From Comamonas sp. GB3 AK4-5 (GTDB taxonomy: Bacteria; Pseudomonadota; Gammaproteobacteria; Burkholderiales; Burkholderiaceae_C), in the NCBI RefSeq assembly GCF_041320665.1, contig NZ_CP166730.1, positions 4,030,001-4,094,000 of the forward strand: a stretch of 64,000 nt of DNA, written 5' to 3'. Each line of letters starts with the position of its first letter. Position 1 is the stretch's first letter. Both the position numbers and the translations under genes were made by a program. Below, in pieces: positions 28,149 through 36,421 of this stretch. A model generated the notes under the pieces. That model did no database searches. It had not been told where the DNA came from and saw nothing but the letters and a program-made list of their open reading frames with translations.

Positions 28149-28451
28149 ATGCCTTATCTGCTGCAAGTCGACTTCCCCTACCAAGGTCCTTGGGGCGATG
28201 CCATGACGGCCACCATGCGTGGCCTGGCCGAATCCATTGCCAACGAACCCGGCTTGATCTGGAAGCTCTGGACCGAGAACCCCGCTACCGAAGAAGCCGG
28301 TGGCGTCTACCTGTTCCAGGATTTACCAACGGCCCAGGCCTATCTGTCCATGCACACCCTGCGCCTCAAAGGCTTTGGTGTGCCCTCGGTGAACGGCAAG
28401 ATTTTCCAGGTCAACCAGGCCTTGTCCCAGATAGACCGGGCACCGCTTTAG
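28149..28451 (+). CDS. YdhR-family putative monooxygenase
   Basis: A 100-residue dimeric alpha/beta-barrel-type protein opening MPYLLQVDFPYQGPWG, with ANEPGLIWKLWTENPATEEAGG and GVYLF strands typical of YdhR. The family resembles cofactor-free monooxygenases for aromatic substrates, but its substrate is unknown. ATG 28149 follows an A-rich GGAAAAAA spacer. It is co-directional with the DsbA-like gene, 8 bp away. Its stop codon TAG overlaps a sequence (AGAGCGTGT) resembling the terminus of the ~268-bp element. Confidence 0.85.
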   Translation: MPYLLQVDFPYQGPWGDAMTATMRGLAESIANEPGLIWKLWTENPATEEAGGVYLFQDLPTAQAYLSMHTLRLKGFGVPSVNGKIFQVNQALSQIDRAPL

Positions 28452-28554
28452 AGCGTGTCCACGCGCAGCGCGACACCCGCCGCTGCGCGCTGGGAAGCCA
28501 TGGGCGAGCAATCCATGCGGCCGCACCGCCAAAGGTTTCGTTCTTTGTTATTTT

Positions 28555-28564
28555 TGGTATACCA
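28555..28564. promoter_or_regulatory. Perfect palindrome TGGTATACCA, candidate GntR operator
   Basis: A ten-base perfect palindrome, 30 bases upstream of the GntR gene start in an AT-rich segment. The TGGT-N2-ACCA layout is the kind of site used by FadR-subfamily GntR regulators, so autoregulation is plausible. Confidence 0.55.
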
Positions 28565-28594
28565 TCTGACAATCAACAAAAATTGGCAAGCGAT

Positions 28595-29341
28595 ATGACA
28601 CAGCCCATGCACCCCAAGGTCTCCAAAACAGACAAGCTCCAACCGGCGAACGCGGAAAGCCTGCGAGACAGCATGGCCGTTGAGCGCAGCTTCCCCACGC
28701 TACGGCAGCAGGCCTTGGAGAAGCTGAAGCGCGCCATCGTGGAGGGGCAGTTGCCCCCAGGCTCTCGCTTGGTGGAGCGCAAGCTCTGCGAGCTTCTGGA
28801 TGTCAGCCGCTCCATCGTGCGCGAATGCCTGGGGCAGCTGGAGGCCGAGGGCTGGATCACCAAGGTGCCCTACAAGGGGCCCACGGTTGCCGTCATCGAT
28901 GAAGACAGCATTCGCCAGATCTTCGAGATGCGTGCAGCCATCGAAGGCCGCGTGGCCGCCCTGTGCGCAGAGCGCGCCACCGCAGAACAGATGGCCGCGC
29001 TGGACGCCACGCTGACCGCGATGCACGCGGCCCAGGCTTCAGGCGATGTCGAAGCGCAGATCGAGACGATCGAAGCGTTTTACGAAGTCCTCCTGGAAGG
29101 AGCGGGCAACACCTTGATGGCGGACTACCTCACCTCGCAGCGCAACCGCCTCGCCAGACTGCGCCGGCTCTCACTGTCCCATGGTTCACGCTCCTCCAAG
29201 AGCGTGGAGGAAAAGCGCCACATCCTCAGCGCCATCCGCAGCCGTGATGCCCAAACGGCCCAGGCACTGGCCGAGCAGCATGTCTGGAAATCATCGGAGA
29301 GCCTGCTGGCCGTCATGCGCCAAGGCCCCCAGCGCAGCTGA
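28595..29341 (+). CDS. GntR-family (FadR/FCD subfamily) regulator
   Basis: 248 residues: winged HTH (LKRAIVEGQLPPGSRLVERKL; DVSRSIVRECLGQLEAEGWI) and an all-helical FCD effector domain beginning about residue 105 (IRQIFEMRAAIEGRVAALCAE). FCD regulators sense organic acids, often substrates of adjacent genes. The aldehyde dehydrogenase starts 54 bp downstream. ATG 28595 is chosen because the long frame upstream overlaps the preceding genes. Confidence 0.92.
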   Translation: MTQPMHPKVSKTDKLQPANAESLRDSMAVERSFPTLRQQALEKLKRAIVEGQLPPGSRLVERKLCELLDVSRSIVRECLGQLEAEGWITKVPYKGPTVAVIDEDSIRQIFEMRAAIEGRVAALCAERATAEQMAALDATLTAMHAAQASGDVEAQIETIEAFYEVLLEGAGNTLMADYLTSQRNRLARLRRLSLSHGSRSSKSVEEKRHILSAIRSRDAQTAQALAEQHVWKSSESLLAVMRQGPQRS

Positions 29342-29395
29342 TCTCACCGCCCATATTTGAAGAATCCATACGCCCAATCTAAAGGAGAGCAGGAT

Positions 29396-30862
29396 ATGAA
29401 AAACGGTTTGTATATCGCTGGAGAATGGGTCGAAGCCGAGGAACGCTTCGACGCCATCAACCCCTACACGGGACAGGCATGGACCACCATCCCGCAAGCC
29501 AGCACCGAACAGGTGAGCGCCGCCATCAAGGCCGCGCGCCATGCCTTCGAGCATGGCTGGAAGCAGACCACCGGACTAGAGCGCGCGCGTCTCCTGTTCC
29601 GGCTCGCGGACCTGCTGGAGGAGTCGGCCGACGAGTTCAGCCGGCTGGAGTCCACCGACAACGGCAAGGTGATTCGAGAAACACGGGTGCAGATGAGCCT
29701 GGCCGCTCGGCAATACCGGTTTTATGCAGGTTACGCGGACAAGCTCTGGGGCCAGGTCATTCCCCTGGATCAGCGCGATGTGTTTGACTATGTCAGCAAC
29801 GAGCCGCTGGGCGTCGTCGCTCTGATCACCCCCTGGAATTCGCCCCTGCTGCTGCTGTCCAACAAGCTCGCACCCGCCTTGGCGGCGGGCAACACGGTGG
29901 TGGTCAAGCCGTCGGAACATGCCTCGGCCACCACGCTGGAGTTCTGCCGCCTGCTTGAGAAGGCAGGCTTCCCCAAGGGAGTCATCAACGTGGTCACGGG
30001 CGACTACCGCGTCGGCCAGGCACTGGTGGGAAGCCGCGACCTGGATCGGATCAGCTTCACCGGCAGCCCTGAGGTAGGCAAAAGCATTGCCGCCACAGCA
30101 GGGCGAAATCTGGTGCCCGTGACCCTGGAATTGGGCGGCAAGTCTCCCAACATCATCTTTGAAGACGCCAACCTCCAGCGTGCCACCGTGGGTGCGCTGG
30201 CGGGCATCTTTGCGGCAACGGGCCAGACCTGTATTGCGGGCTCACGCCTTCTGGTCCAAAAAACGGTCTACCCACAGGTCGTCGAGGCATTGAAGCAGCG
30301 CGCCGAAGCCATTCGCCTGGGCAATCCGCTCGAGCTCGCCACCGAGATGGGCACGGTAGCCAACGAGCCGCAGTTCCTGCGGATCATGGGCAAGATCGCC
30401 GCTGCCATGGAAGAAGGCGCACGTCTCGTCACCGGGGGAAGCAGGGCTTCCGGTCCGGGCCTGGATCAAGGCTTTTTCGTGCGCCCGACCATCTTTGCCG
30501 ATGTCGATAACGCCATGGACATTGCCCAGGAAGAAGTCTTTGGCCCCGTGCTCAGCATCATCCCGTTTGAGACCGAGGAAGATGCCGTGCGCATCGCCAA
30601 CGGCACACGCTACGGCCTGGCATCCGGGGTCTGGACCAACGATCTTGCGCGCACCATGCGCATGACGCGCGCCATCAAGGCCGGCACGGTATGGGTGAAC
30701 ACCTACCGCGTGAGCGCTGCACAAGCCCCCTTTGGCGGCACCAAGGAAAGCGGTTTTGGCCGCGAAAGAGGGGAAGCCGGGCTGGCAGAGTTCTTGACCA
30801 CCAAGAATGTGATGATCGACTTCTCCAACGATGAGCGCGATCCATTTGTGGTCAAAAGCTGA
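29396..30862 (+). CDS. NAD(P)-dependent aldehyde dehydrogenase
   Basis: 488 residues of the ALDH superfamily. Catalytic Cys279 is in GQTCIAGS and general-base Glu245 in LELGGKSP; the cofactor motif FTGSPEVGKSI and PWNSPLLL region are present. It oxidises an aldehyde to its acid; the substrate cannot be read from sequence, though the layout is closest to betaine/hydroxymuconic-semialdehyde-type enzymes. A very strong ribosome-binding site (AAAGGAGAG) fixes ATG 29396. It is probably controlled by the upstream GntR. The operon may have been cut short: an insertion-sequence relic follows. Confidence 0.93.
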   Translation: MKNGLYIAGEWVEAEERFDAINPYTGQAWTTIPQASTEQVSAAIKAARHAFEHGWKQTTGLERARLLFRLADLLEESADEFSRLESTDNGKVIRETRVQMSLAARQYRFYAGYADKLWGQVIPLDQRDVFDYVSNEPLGVVALITPWNSPLLLLSNKLAPALAAGNTVVVKPSEHASATTLEFCRLLEKAGFPKGVINVVTGDYRVGQALVGSRDLDRISFTGSPEVGKSIAATAGRNLVPVTLELGGKSPNIIFEDANLQRATVGALAGIFAATGQTCIAGSRLLVQKTVYPQVVEALKQRAEAIRLGNPLELATEMGTVANEPQFLRIMGKIAAAMEEGARLVTGGSRASGPGLDQGFFVRPTIFADVDNAMDIAQEEVFGPVLSIIPFETEEDAVRIANGTRYGLASGVWTNDLARTMRMTRAIKAGTVWVNTYRVSAAQAPFGGTKESGFGRERGEAGLAEFLTTKNVMIDFSNDERDPFVVKS

Positions 30863-31217
30863 GCCGGCTTGTTGATGCATAACGGTAGCCCTTCGCTCGA
30901 AGCGGCTGCCTATTGAGATGGGCGCGCCGGCCACTTTTGACCATGGCCGGCGCCGCCCCACCCACAGACCTCCCCAAGCAGCGTGGCCCATACCGGGGCT
31001 GCCTCGCCGTGCCAGCTACGCCCCTCCCCTGCCCGCGAGCACCACGGTGCAAGAGCGAGAGAAGGCAGCAAAAACGATGCAGCGAAAATTGGAGCGGCTA
31101 AAAAACCGATATCGCCGGCCAAGTTGGGCACCGCATGGAATACGGCATGGGTTCCAGCAAGCACCCAACACCCGTTCTGTGCCGTACAAAAATCTGGAGT
31201 CGCTACTTTCCGTGGTG

Positions 31218-31347
31218 CGACCATCCAGCAAAGGCAGGCGGCCTCACCTGAGCGACGGGCTCACACGCAAGGGCATCGTGTTCATGATGCGCTCGTGTTC
31301 ATGATGCGCACCGGCCTCCCATGGGAAGAGCGGCCACAAGAAGTCGA
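31218..31347 (+). pseudogene. Decayed IS5-family transposase fragment
   Basis: The translated pieces KGRRPHLSDGLTRKGIVFMM and, in the next frame, VFMMRTGLPWEERPQEV match the N-terminal region of IS5-type transposases. The frame breaks at an exact 17-bp tandem duplication, 31276-31292 and 31293-31309 (TCGTGTTCATGATGCGC twice). No catalytic domain or terminal repeats remain. It lies in the 585-bp gap 30863-31447; the rest of that gap has no recognisable gene. Confidence 0.72.
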
Positions 31348-31447
31348 TTCAGCGCAGATGGAGCAAGCCTTCCCAGCACCCGGGGATGCAGACGAGTCCA
31401 AACATCTAAATGCCTGTACGCTTGGCATGCATTCACTCGGCCATCCT

Positions 31448-31885
31448 ATGCATATCGAAGAACGTATCCACATCGCCGTCCCCCCCACGGTCATCGACCA
31501 TATTTGGAGTGAGGTCGAGCAATGGCATCTCTGGGACCCGGACACAAAACAAGCCCGTCTCCATGGGCCATTCGCCGTGGGAACCAAAGGCCGGATAACT
31601 CCCAGCAAAGGCATGGGCGTGCCGATGGCGGTCACAGAGCGGACCGAGGGCCGCTCGTTCACCGTAGAGGGCTACATACCGCTGTTTCGCATGCACTTTG
31701 AGCACACGGTTTCTCCGGTCGCCGGGGGCTCGGAAGTCGCCCACCGCGTGTGGTTCACGGGAGCCCTTGCCTTTCTGTTCGGGCCAGGCGTTGCCAAGCA
31801 GGTTCGCCAGGGACTTCCTCGAACCATGCGCTCACTCAAAGCATATGCCGAGCAACGCCACCAGCCTCTCAACAGCGATGCCTAA
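31448..31885 (+). CDS. SRPBCC-family protein
   Basis: A 145-residue START/SRPBCC-fold protein: IHIAVPPTVIDHIWSEVEQW and HLWDPDTKQARLHGPFAVG are the usual polyketide-cyclase/dehydrase-like opening, and a long C-terminal helix follows (GLPRTMRSLKAYAEQ). These bind hydrophobic ligands; the ligand is unknown. ATG 31448 is chosen as the start of the conserved fold, and an ATG six codons earlier is possible. The frame continues upstream only into the transposase relic. Confidence 0.8.
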   Translation: MHIEERIHIAVPPTVIDHIWSEVEQWHLWDPDTKQARLHGPFAVGTKGRITPSKGMGVPMAVTERTEGRSFTVEGYIPLFRMHFEHTVSPVAGGSEVAHRVWFTGALAFLFGPGVAKQVRQGLPRTMRSLKAYAEQRHQPLNSDA

Positions 31886-31995
31886 GCATTTGCTCCACCC
31901 GACAGCCTGCGACAGCCGCTGAGTTGCGTCGACCGGGCACCCGCTTCTCCCGGCTGCAGCTGGCAACAACTGACAGCTCCTCGCCGCCTTCTCCT

Positions 31996-32044
31996 CATCC
32001 CGCAAAGGCACTGGCGCGTCGCGAGGAGATCGTGAACACGCTCT
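31996..32044. repeat. Terminal fragment of the ~268-bp element
   Basis: Reads CATCCCGCAAAGGCACTGGC ... GAACACGCTCT, the reverse complement of the left end of the elements at 24205 and 47933. It lies between the convergent SRPBCC and ppk2 genes, 12 bases from the ppk2 stop. Confidence 0.75.
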
Positions 32045-32056
32045 CAGAGGTGTCGA

Positions 32057-32977
32057 CTAATACACCTGCGGCACCATCATGGCCTCAGGCACCGGATGGC
32101 GGATGTAGTCCGCATGCCGCACGCGCTCGGGCAGGGTGATTTCGGGGCGCTGCACCTCGCTGTAGTCGAACTGCGACAGCAAATGGCGTATGCAGTTCAG
32201 CCGCGCCTGTTTTTTGTCGTCGGCAGGCACCACCCACCAGGGAGCTTCGGGGATGTGGGTGCGCTCCAGCATGGTCTCCTTGACGCGGGTGTAGTCCTCC
32301 CAGCGACGGCGTGACTCCAGGTCCATGGGGGACAGCTTCCACTGCTTGAGCGGGTCGTGGATGCGGCCCAGAAAGCGCAGGTGCTGTTCCTCATCGGTGA
32401 TGGAGAACCAGTACTTGATCACGCGTATGCCCGAGCGCACCAACATACGCTCGAACTCAGGCACGGAGCGGAAGAACTCCTCGTACTCATCGTCCGAGCA
32501 AAAGTCCATCACCCGTTCCACACCGGCGCGGTTGTACCAGCTACGGTCGAACAGCACCATCTCGCCCGCAGCCGGCAGATGGGGCACATAGCGCTGGAAG
32601 TACCACTGCGTGCGCTCTCTGTCATTGGGCGCAGGCAGGGCCACCACGCGGCACACGCGCGGGTTCAAACGCTGGGTGATGCGCTTGATGACGCCGCCCT
32701 TGCCTGCGGCATCGCGCCCCTCAAAAATGATGACGGCTTTTTGCTTGGTGTTCGCCACCCAGTCTTGGAGCTTGACCAGCTCGGCCTGCAGGCGAAACAG
32801 CTCCTTGAAATAGGCCACACGCGCAGCGTTGCTGCTGGCGGTGGCAGATGGCGCCCCGGCCACCGCCGGCAGCCCGTCCGTGCGGTCTTCAATCTCCAGC
32901 TCCAGTTCTTCGTCCAGGCTGTCCAGCAAGTCGCTCTCTATGCGACGCAGCAGTTCTTCGCGGTTGTCCCAGTTCAT
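32057..32977 (-). CDS. ppk2: Polyphosphate kinase 2
   Basis: A 306-residue PPK2-family kinase using polyphosphate to phosphorylate nucleotides. The P-loop is at 87-95 (GRDAAGKGG) with the lid-type motif DRSWYNRAGVERVM and the following WFSITDEEQ. A one-domain protein of this length fits class I PPK2 (nucleoside diphosphate to triphosphate), but the subclass is not certain from sequence. It is transcribed separately from purT, which has a terminator between them. Confidence 0.95.
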   Translation of the reverse strand: MNWDNREELLRRIESDLLDSLDEELELEIEDRTDGLPAVAGAPSATASSNAARVAYFKELFRLQAELVKLQDWVANTKQKAVIIFEGRDAAGKGGVIKRITQRLNPRVCRVVALPAPNDRERTQWYFQRYVPHLPAAGEMVLFDRSWYNRAGVERVMDFCSDDEYEEFFRSVPEFERMLVRSGIRVIKYWFSITDEEQHLRFLGRIHDPLKQWKLSPMDLESRRRWEDYTRVKETMLERTHIPEAPWWVVPADDKKQARLNCIRHLLSQFDYSEVQRPEITLPERVRHADYIRHPVPEAMMVPQVY

Positions 32978-33096
32978 TGCATACCTTGTTGGCTTGCCAC
33001 GCAGAGGTTGTGGCTACAGCCACACAGGCTAGCGAGCGTCTGCGACGGTTTGATGACAACGCCTGGGCCTGTTGTGCAGCGCCAGCGATAGCGCAC

Positions 33097-33131
33097 AAAA
33101 AAGCCGCTGCACCTGCCGGGCAGCGGCTTTC
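33097..33131 (-). terminator. Intrinsic terminator downstream of purT
   Basis: An 11-bp stem AAAGCCGCTGC/GCAGCGGCTTT with a nine-base loop; on the minus strand it is followed by a T-run. It lies about 80 bases past the purT stop and 120 bases upstream of ppk2. Confidence 0.9.
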
Positions 33132-33154
33132 CAAGGCTTTATACGTTTTATGGT

Positions 33155-33207
33155 CTTTTAGCCATCTAGCGCAGAACCCATATACGCTAGCAGCTCACTT
33201 TTTTGAT
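33155..33207. repeat. Dispersed short repeat variant downstream of purT
   Basis: CTTTTAGCCATCTAGCGCAG ... TATACGCTAGCAGCTCAC followed by T-rich TTTTTTGA. CTAGCG and CGCTAG form the palindromic core and GCAGCT is the shared edge. It lies between the purT stop and its terminator. Confidence 0.55.
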
Positions 33208-33209
33208 TT

Positions 33210-34427
33210 TCACGGCTTGCGTGGCTTGACCTTGCTGGCCGCCAGCTTGGAGTTGGAGCGGGCCTGGTCCACATCGGCAGCGCGGGCCAGGGCCACGCCC
33301 ATGCGGCGCTTGACAAAGCTTTCGGGCTTGCCGAACAGGCGCAGATCGGTGCCGGGAATGGCCAGGGCCTCGTCCACGCCATCGAACACCAGGCCTTCGG
33401 CATCCTGGCCGCCATAGATCACGGCACTGGCGCCGGGGTTGCGCAGGCTGGCGTCCACGGGCAAGCCCAGGATGGCGCGGGCATGCAGCTCGAATTCGCT
33501 TTGCCATTGCGTGGCCAGCGTCACCAGGCCGGTGTCGTGGGGGCGGGGCGAAACCTCGCTGAACCAGACCTGGTCACCCTTCACAAACAGCTCCACGCCA
33601 AACAGGCCCAGGCCGCCCAGGTTGTCGGTCACGGCCTTGGCAATTTGCTGGGAGGTGGCCTGGGCTGCGGCCGACATGGGGTGGGGCTGCCAGCTTTCCA
33701 CGTAGTCACCGGCCTGCTGGATATGGCCCACGGGCGCGCAGAAATGGGTTGCGATCTGGCCATCGCCACCCTTGGCGCGCACGGTGAGCTGGGTGATTTC
33801 GTAGTCAAAGTCGATAAAACCTTCGACGATGACGCGGCCCTTGGCCACGCGGCCGCCGGCCATGGCGTAGTCCCAGGCGGTGGCCACATCGGCCGGGCCG
33901 TCGAGCTTGCTCTGGCCCTTGCCTGAGCTGCTCATCACCGGCTTGACCACGCAGGGGTAGCCAATGGCGGCCTGGCCATCGCTGCCGTCAATGGCAGCCT
34001 GCAGCTCGGCCTGCGAGTCGCAAAAGCGGTAGGGGCTGGTGGGCAGGCCCAGGGTTTCGGCGGCCAGGCGGCGAATGCCTTCGCGGTCCATAGTCAGCCG
34101 CGTGGCGCGGGCCGTGGGGATGACGGTGACCACGCCTGCGGCCTCCAGCTCTTCCAGCATGGGCGTGGCAATGGCCTCGATCTCGGGCACCACCAGGTCG
34201 GGCTTTTCGGCCTCGATCAGCGCCTTGAGCTGGGCCGGATCGCTCATGGTGATGGTGCGCGCATGGTGGGCCACCTGGTGGCCGGGCGCGTTTTCGTAGC
34301 GGTCCACGGCAATGGTTTCCACGCCCAGGCGCTGCAGGGCGATCAGCACTTCCTTGCCGAGTTCACCGCTGCCCAGCAGCATGACTTTGGTGGCTTGAGG
34401 GGTGTAGGGGGTTCCTAAAGTGGTCAT
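33210..34427 (-). CDS. purT: Formate-dependent GAR transformylase
   Basis: ATP-grasp enzyme that formylates glycinamide ribonucleotide with formate and ATP in purine synthesis, the folate-independent alternative to PurN. It has 405 residues, with N-terminal [11 protein letters not shown], the ATP-grasp region [11 protein letters not shown], metal ligands around [25 protein letters not shown], and a Lys/Arg-rich C-terminus. The start is the Met at 34427; a TTG two codons earlier is less likely. Confidence 0.97.
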   Translation of the reverse strand: MTTLGTPYTPQATKVMLLGSGELGKEVLIALQRLGVETIAVDRYENAPGHQVAHHARTITMSDPAQLKALIEAEKPDLVVPEIEAIATPMLEELEAAGVVTVIPTARATRLTMDREGIRRLAAETLGLPTSPYRFCDSQAELQAAIDGSDGQAAIGYPCVVKPVMSSSGKGQSKLDGPADVATAWDYAMAGGRVAKGRVIVEGFIDFDYEITQLTVRAKGGDGQIATHFCAPVGHIQQAGDYVESWQPHPMSAAAQATSQQIAKAVTDNLGGLGLFGVELFVKGDQVWFSEVSPRPHDTGLVTLATQWQSEFELHARAILGLPVDASLRNPGASAVIYGGQDAEGLVFDGVDEALAIPGTDLRLFGKPESFVKRRMGVALARAADVDQARSNSKLAASKVKPRKP

Positions 34428-34541
34428 GGACAAATCCAGCGGTTGGCGTGAAAACAGCGAAGCCCTGGATCATAGGTGCCCACGATGGCCCATGGAGGCC
34501 CACGGCCCATGGACCGCAGGGCTCACCAGCCCTAGCCCAGC

Positions 34542-34618
34542 AAAATGCTATCGAAATAAAAGCTTCTGATGCTTGATGGCAAAGCGCTACAGCCTGTTTC
34601 CACCTGATTAGCTACATG
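34542..34618. repeat. Dispersed short repeat variant upstream of purT
   Basis: AAAATGCTATCGAAATAAAA, then GCTTGATGGCAAAGCGCTAC and TTAGCTACATG: the same AGCGCT and AGCTA blocks as the other short repeats. It lies 115 bases upstream of purT, in the 950-bp purT-35378 gap. Confidence 0.5.
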
Positions 34619-34667
34619 CCTCAGATAAAGCTTCACTACGAATTCACTGCCGCGCGAACAAGATATT

Positions 34668-34942
34668 CCGAGGCCGGGACTCGCCCCGGCGGGCGACTTC
34701 ATTTTCTTGAACGCTCAAGAAAACAGAAGCAAAAGAAACCGCCCCTGCTGCCCATGTCCCTACGCTCTGCTCCGGGCAAGCTCGGTGCTCGATCCCAGAG
34801 CGGCGCCGCAGAACTCGTTGCGCGGCATGGCCGCTGCACTCGAACAACCGCGGCGAGTCAGATGACGAAGCAGCTGTGTCCTGCGGCACAGCTGCCCGCC
34901 CCGGGCTCTGCGCGCCGAGCCATGGGCAGAAGGGGGTGAAAG
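34668..34942 (+). repeat. ~275-bp structured repeat, left arm of inverted pair
   Basis: Opens CCGAGGCCGGGACTCGCCCC and GGCGGGCGAC. A perfect hairpin follows (TTTTCTTGA 34702-34710, loop ACGC, TCAAGAAAA), then CGCCCCTGCT, a degenerate middle, GCACTCGAACA, GAGTCAG and a second perfect hairpin (GCAGCTGTG 34870-34878, loop TCCTGCGG, CACAGCTGC). It ends GCGCCGAG ... AGAAGGGGG. It is in inverted orientation to 35047-35320. An open frame through it (from 34616) looks like a by-product, not a gene. Confidence 0.8.
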
Positions 34943-35046
34943 CGGACACGGGAACCGAATACCTGCCTTGCGTGGGCTGCACTATCGGCAAACCTTATCT
35001 CCAAGCCCTCGACGCCAGGTGCTTCGTCACACCGCTGGCGCTGCGG

Positions 35047-35320
35047 TAATTCCCCTTCTATACACGCCTGCGGCGCACAGCACACAGGGCCGCATGGCTG
35101 CCGAAGGACAGCCATGCTTCGTCAACTGACTTGCCGCAGCTGTTCGAGCGGAGCGCTGAAAGCGCAAAGCGAGTTTTGCGGCAGGCCCTGTGTGTTGGGT
35201 GACGCAGGTTGCCCCGGCGCGACAGCGCCGGGGTCGGGGATAGCAGGGGCGCATTTTTGGCCTACCTTGTTGTGCGAGCAACAAGGTAGGTCGCCCGCCG
35301 GGGCGAATTCCCGGCTTCGG
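35047..35320 (-). repeat. ~275-bp structured repeat, right arm of inverted pair
   Basis: The reverse complement has the same block order as 34668-34942: CCGAAGCCGGGAATTCGCCC, GGCGGGCGA, hairpin 1 (CCTACCTTGTTG, loop CTCGCA, CAACAAGGTAGG), GCGCCCCTGCT, GCTCGAACAGCTGCGGC, AAGTCAG and hairpin 2 (GCATGGCTG, loop TCCTTCGG, CAGCCATGC). The two hairpins differ from those of the left arm in nearly every stem base yet pair perfectly. The 104 bp between arms hold no gene. Confidence 0.8.
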
Positions 35321-35377
35321 AACATTGCTTCACCACAGCGCCTGAGGCAAGCAGCTCATCACGTGTTTCAGCGCTAC

Positions 35378-35749
35378 TCAGCGAATGACGGAATAGTGCT
35401 TGATACGGCAAGGCCCTCGGTCTTTGCACTCACCGTCCAGATAGCGAAAACGCACCCGCACGGTCTGGCCGGGTTTGGGCCATTGGCGGCGCGGCAGCAT
35501 GCTTTGGTAGTCCTCGGTTTCGGGCTGAAAGCTCAAGGCCGTTCCCGGTTGCGGGCATTCCGCATCGTTGGGCGTGCTGCTGTCTTTGACCCGGGTTTGC
35601 AGCTCTGCCGGATTGTTTTGCTTCTCCCGCAGCTGCACCTGCAAGTCACAAATCTTCCACTCTGCGGCCAGGACGGTCTGGCTCTGGCCACACAGCATGG
35701 CGATGAAAAAGCCCGCCATCCATGGCAGCCGTGTAAGGCGTTGACGCAT
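35378..35749 (-). CDS. Secreted hypothetical protein
   Basis: A 123-residue protein of unknown function with a clear signal peptide (RLPWMAGFFIAMLCGQSQTVLAA, cleavage expected near AEWKIC). The mature part has three Cys (ICDL, AECPQ, GECKDRGPC region has two more) and a C-terminal basic segment. It follows the HD gene by 9 bp on the same strand and may be the last gene of the tenA-HD operon. I do not recognise the family. Confidence 0.6.
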   Translation of the reverse strand: MRQRLTRLPWMAGFFIAMLCGQSQTVLAAEWKICDLQVQLREKQNNPAELQTRVKDSSTPNDAECPQPGTALSFQPETEDYQSMLPRRQWPKPGQTVRVRFRYLDGECKDRGPCRIKHYSVIR

Positions 35750-35758
35750 GATCCATCC

Positions 35759-36421
35759 TTATCTCGTGTGCAAGGCCTGCTCCAGATTGCGCCGGGCAGC
35801 TGCCTCGAAACGCGCGCTGAAAACCGGCGTGCTGTAGATGCACTCGCGGTCCATGAAAGACTGCAGCACCGCGCGGCGCTTGGAGCGGTAAATCCACGAC
35901 GGCACCCAAAGATACTCCGCGCGTATCTGCTGCTCGTACTCGGCAAACCGCGCGGCATCGGCGGCCAGAATGCCCAGGTCGATATCGACCAGCAGCTGGG
36001 CATCGTACTGCTGCGGCAGGGCCGCATGGCAAGTGGCCATGATGAGGGCATGCACACGCTGCACTGCCGCCTCACCCAGTCCTTGCTGCTGCATGACCCT
36101 GGCAGCCCAGTGGGCGCTTTGCAGCTCGTTGTCCTTGGCCCGGGGCTGGTAGACCGCGTCGTGAAACCACAGTGCCAACTCCAGCTCGCCAGGATGCTGC
36201 GCTTGGCCCAGCAGGGGTTCGAGCAACGCAATCATCTCCTGCACATGCTGCAGCGTGTGGTAGCTGCGCTGCCCCTCCTGGTAGGCCGCCAGCAGACTGT
36301 CCAACACTGCCTGGGGCGCGGGCATGCCCAGCGCAGCCCAGCTGCGCTGCCAGGACTGGGTCAGCATGCCGGTGTGAGGCACATGCTGCGTCACGGGGCT
36401 GCGCCGCACAGGCCCGCTCAT
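35759..36421 (-). CDS. HD-superfamily metal-dependent phosphohydrolase-like protein
   Basis: 220 residues resembling a COG4339-type predicted HD hydrolase: SYHTLQHVQEM supplies the first His, ALWFHDAVYQPRAKDNE the HD pair, and a later conserved DIDLGILA the terminal Asp region. The substrate is unknown. The ATG at 36421 sits immediately after the stop of the TenA gene (TGA-ATG), so the two are translationally coupled. A Met at 36367 is an alternative start. Confidence 0.82.
   Translation of the reverse strand: MSGPVRRSPVTQHVPHTGMLTQSWQRSWAALGMPAPQAVLDSLLAAYQEGQRSYHTLQHVQEMIALLEPLLGQAQHPGELELALWFHDAVYQPRAKDNELQSAHWAARVMQQQGLGEAAVQRVHALIMATCHAALPQQYDAQLLVDIDLGILAADAARFAEYEQQIRAEYLWVPSWIYRSKRRAVLQSFMDRECIYSTPVFSARFEAAARRNLEQALHTR

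Noticed and set aside
34616..34939. 107-codon frame GGRLHFLERS...
   Set aside because: Lies on the structured repeat; the second copy of the repeat does not preserve the frame while it does preserve hairpins.
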